NCBI GenBank assembly: GCA_012842725.1
Contig: DUSG01000229.1
Location: forward strand, 1-5,855
DNA: 5,855 bases
Reading direction: 5' to 3'
Source: Clostridiales bacterium
Lineage (GTDB): Bacteria; Bacillota; Clostridia; Lutisporales; Lutisporaceae
How positions within the stretch are numbered: the first letter of the stretch is position 1; each line of letters begins with the position of its first letter. Below the pieces are notes generated by a model, which worked only from the letters and a program-made list of their open reading frames with translations, ran no database searches and was not told the DNA's origin. Below are positions 5,853-5,855 of this stretch, piece after piece. Position numbers and translations under genes: made by a program.

Positions 5853-5855
5853 AAG

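Noticed and set aside
1..5855. CRISPR array, transposon, tRNA/rRNA, riboswitch or a hidden novel system
   Set aside because: The window is almost fully covered by known flagellar genes with gaps of 50 bp or less. I saw no direct-repeat/spacer pattern, inverted terminal repeats or RNA-gene signatures.

Overview
The window is an ordinary, intact stretch of a flagellar (fla/che-type) operon from a low-GC Gram-positive bacterium, most likely a member of the Clostridia. The evidence is the gene order, the strong AT bias (Lys mostly AAA, Ile mostly ATA, Arg mostly AGA), the frequent TTG/GTG starts with purine-rich Shine-Dalgarno (SD) sites, and protein sequences of firmicute type. I cannot name a genus from sequence alone.

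Layout, all on the + strand and nearly gapless: the 3' end of fliF (2-178), fliG (189-1205), fliH (1198-1959), fliI (about 1959-3275), fliJ (3285-3725), a membrane-anchored coiled-coil protein of the YlxF/MotE-like type (3739-4356), and fliK (4407-5852). The order fliF-fliG-fliH-fliI-fliJ-ylxF-fliK is that of the Bacillus subtilis fla/che operon, where flgD and the hook genes usually follow. Gaps are -8, about -1, 9, 13 and 50 bp, so the genes should share one transcript. I see no promoter, terminator, RNA gene, mobile element or CRISPR array. The operon promoter is presumably upstream of the window.

How the genes work together: FliF forms the MS ring, and its C-terminal tail (present here) docks FliG, the torque and switch protein of the C ring. 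FliH, FliI and FliJ form the soluble ATPase complex that delivers substrates to the flagellar type III export gate; FliI is the ATPase, FliH its stator-like regulator and FliJ the central stalk. FliK is the secreted hook-length ruler that switches export specificity. The YlxF/MotE-like protein is the least understood member: one transmembrane helix, a long heptad-repeat helix, and a C-terminal helical-repeat domain resembling the MgtE N-terminal domain.

The window holds no novel system that I can support. The points worth a second look are the YlxF/MotE-like protein, whose C-terminal 12-13-residue repeat resembles a repeat in the FliG middle domain; two TTG starts in an identical ATAATTG context; a small hairpin before fliK followed by an unusually strong SD; and clusters of A8 tracts in fliJ and the ylxF-like gene.
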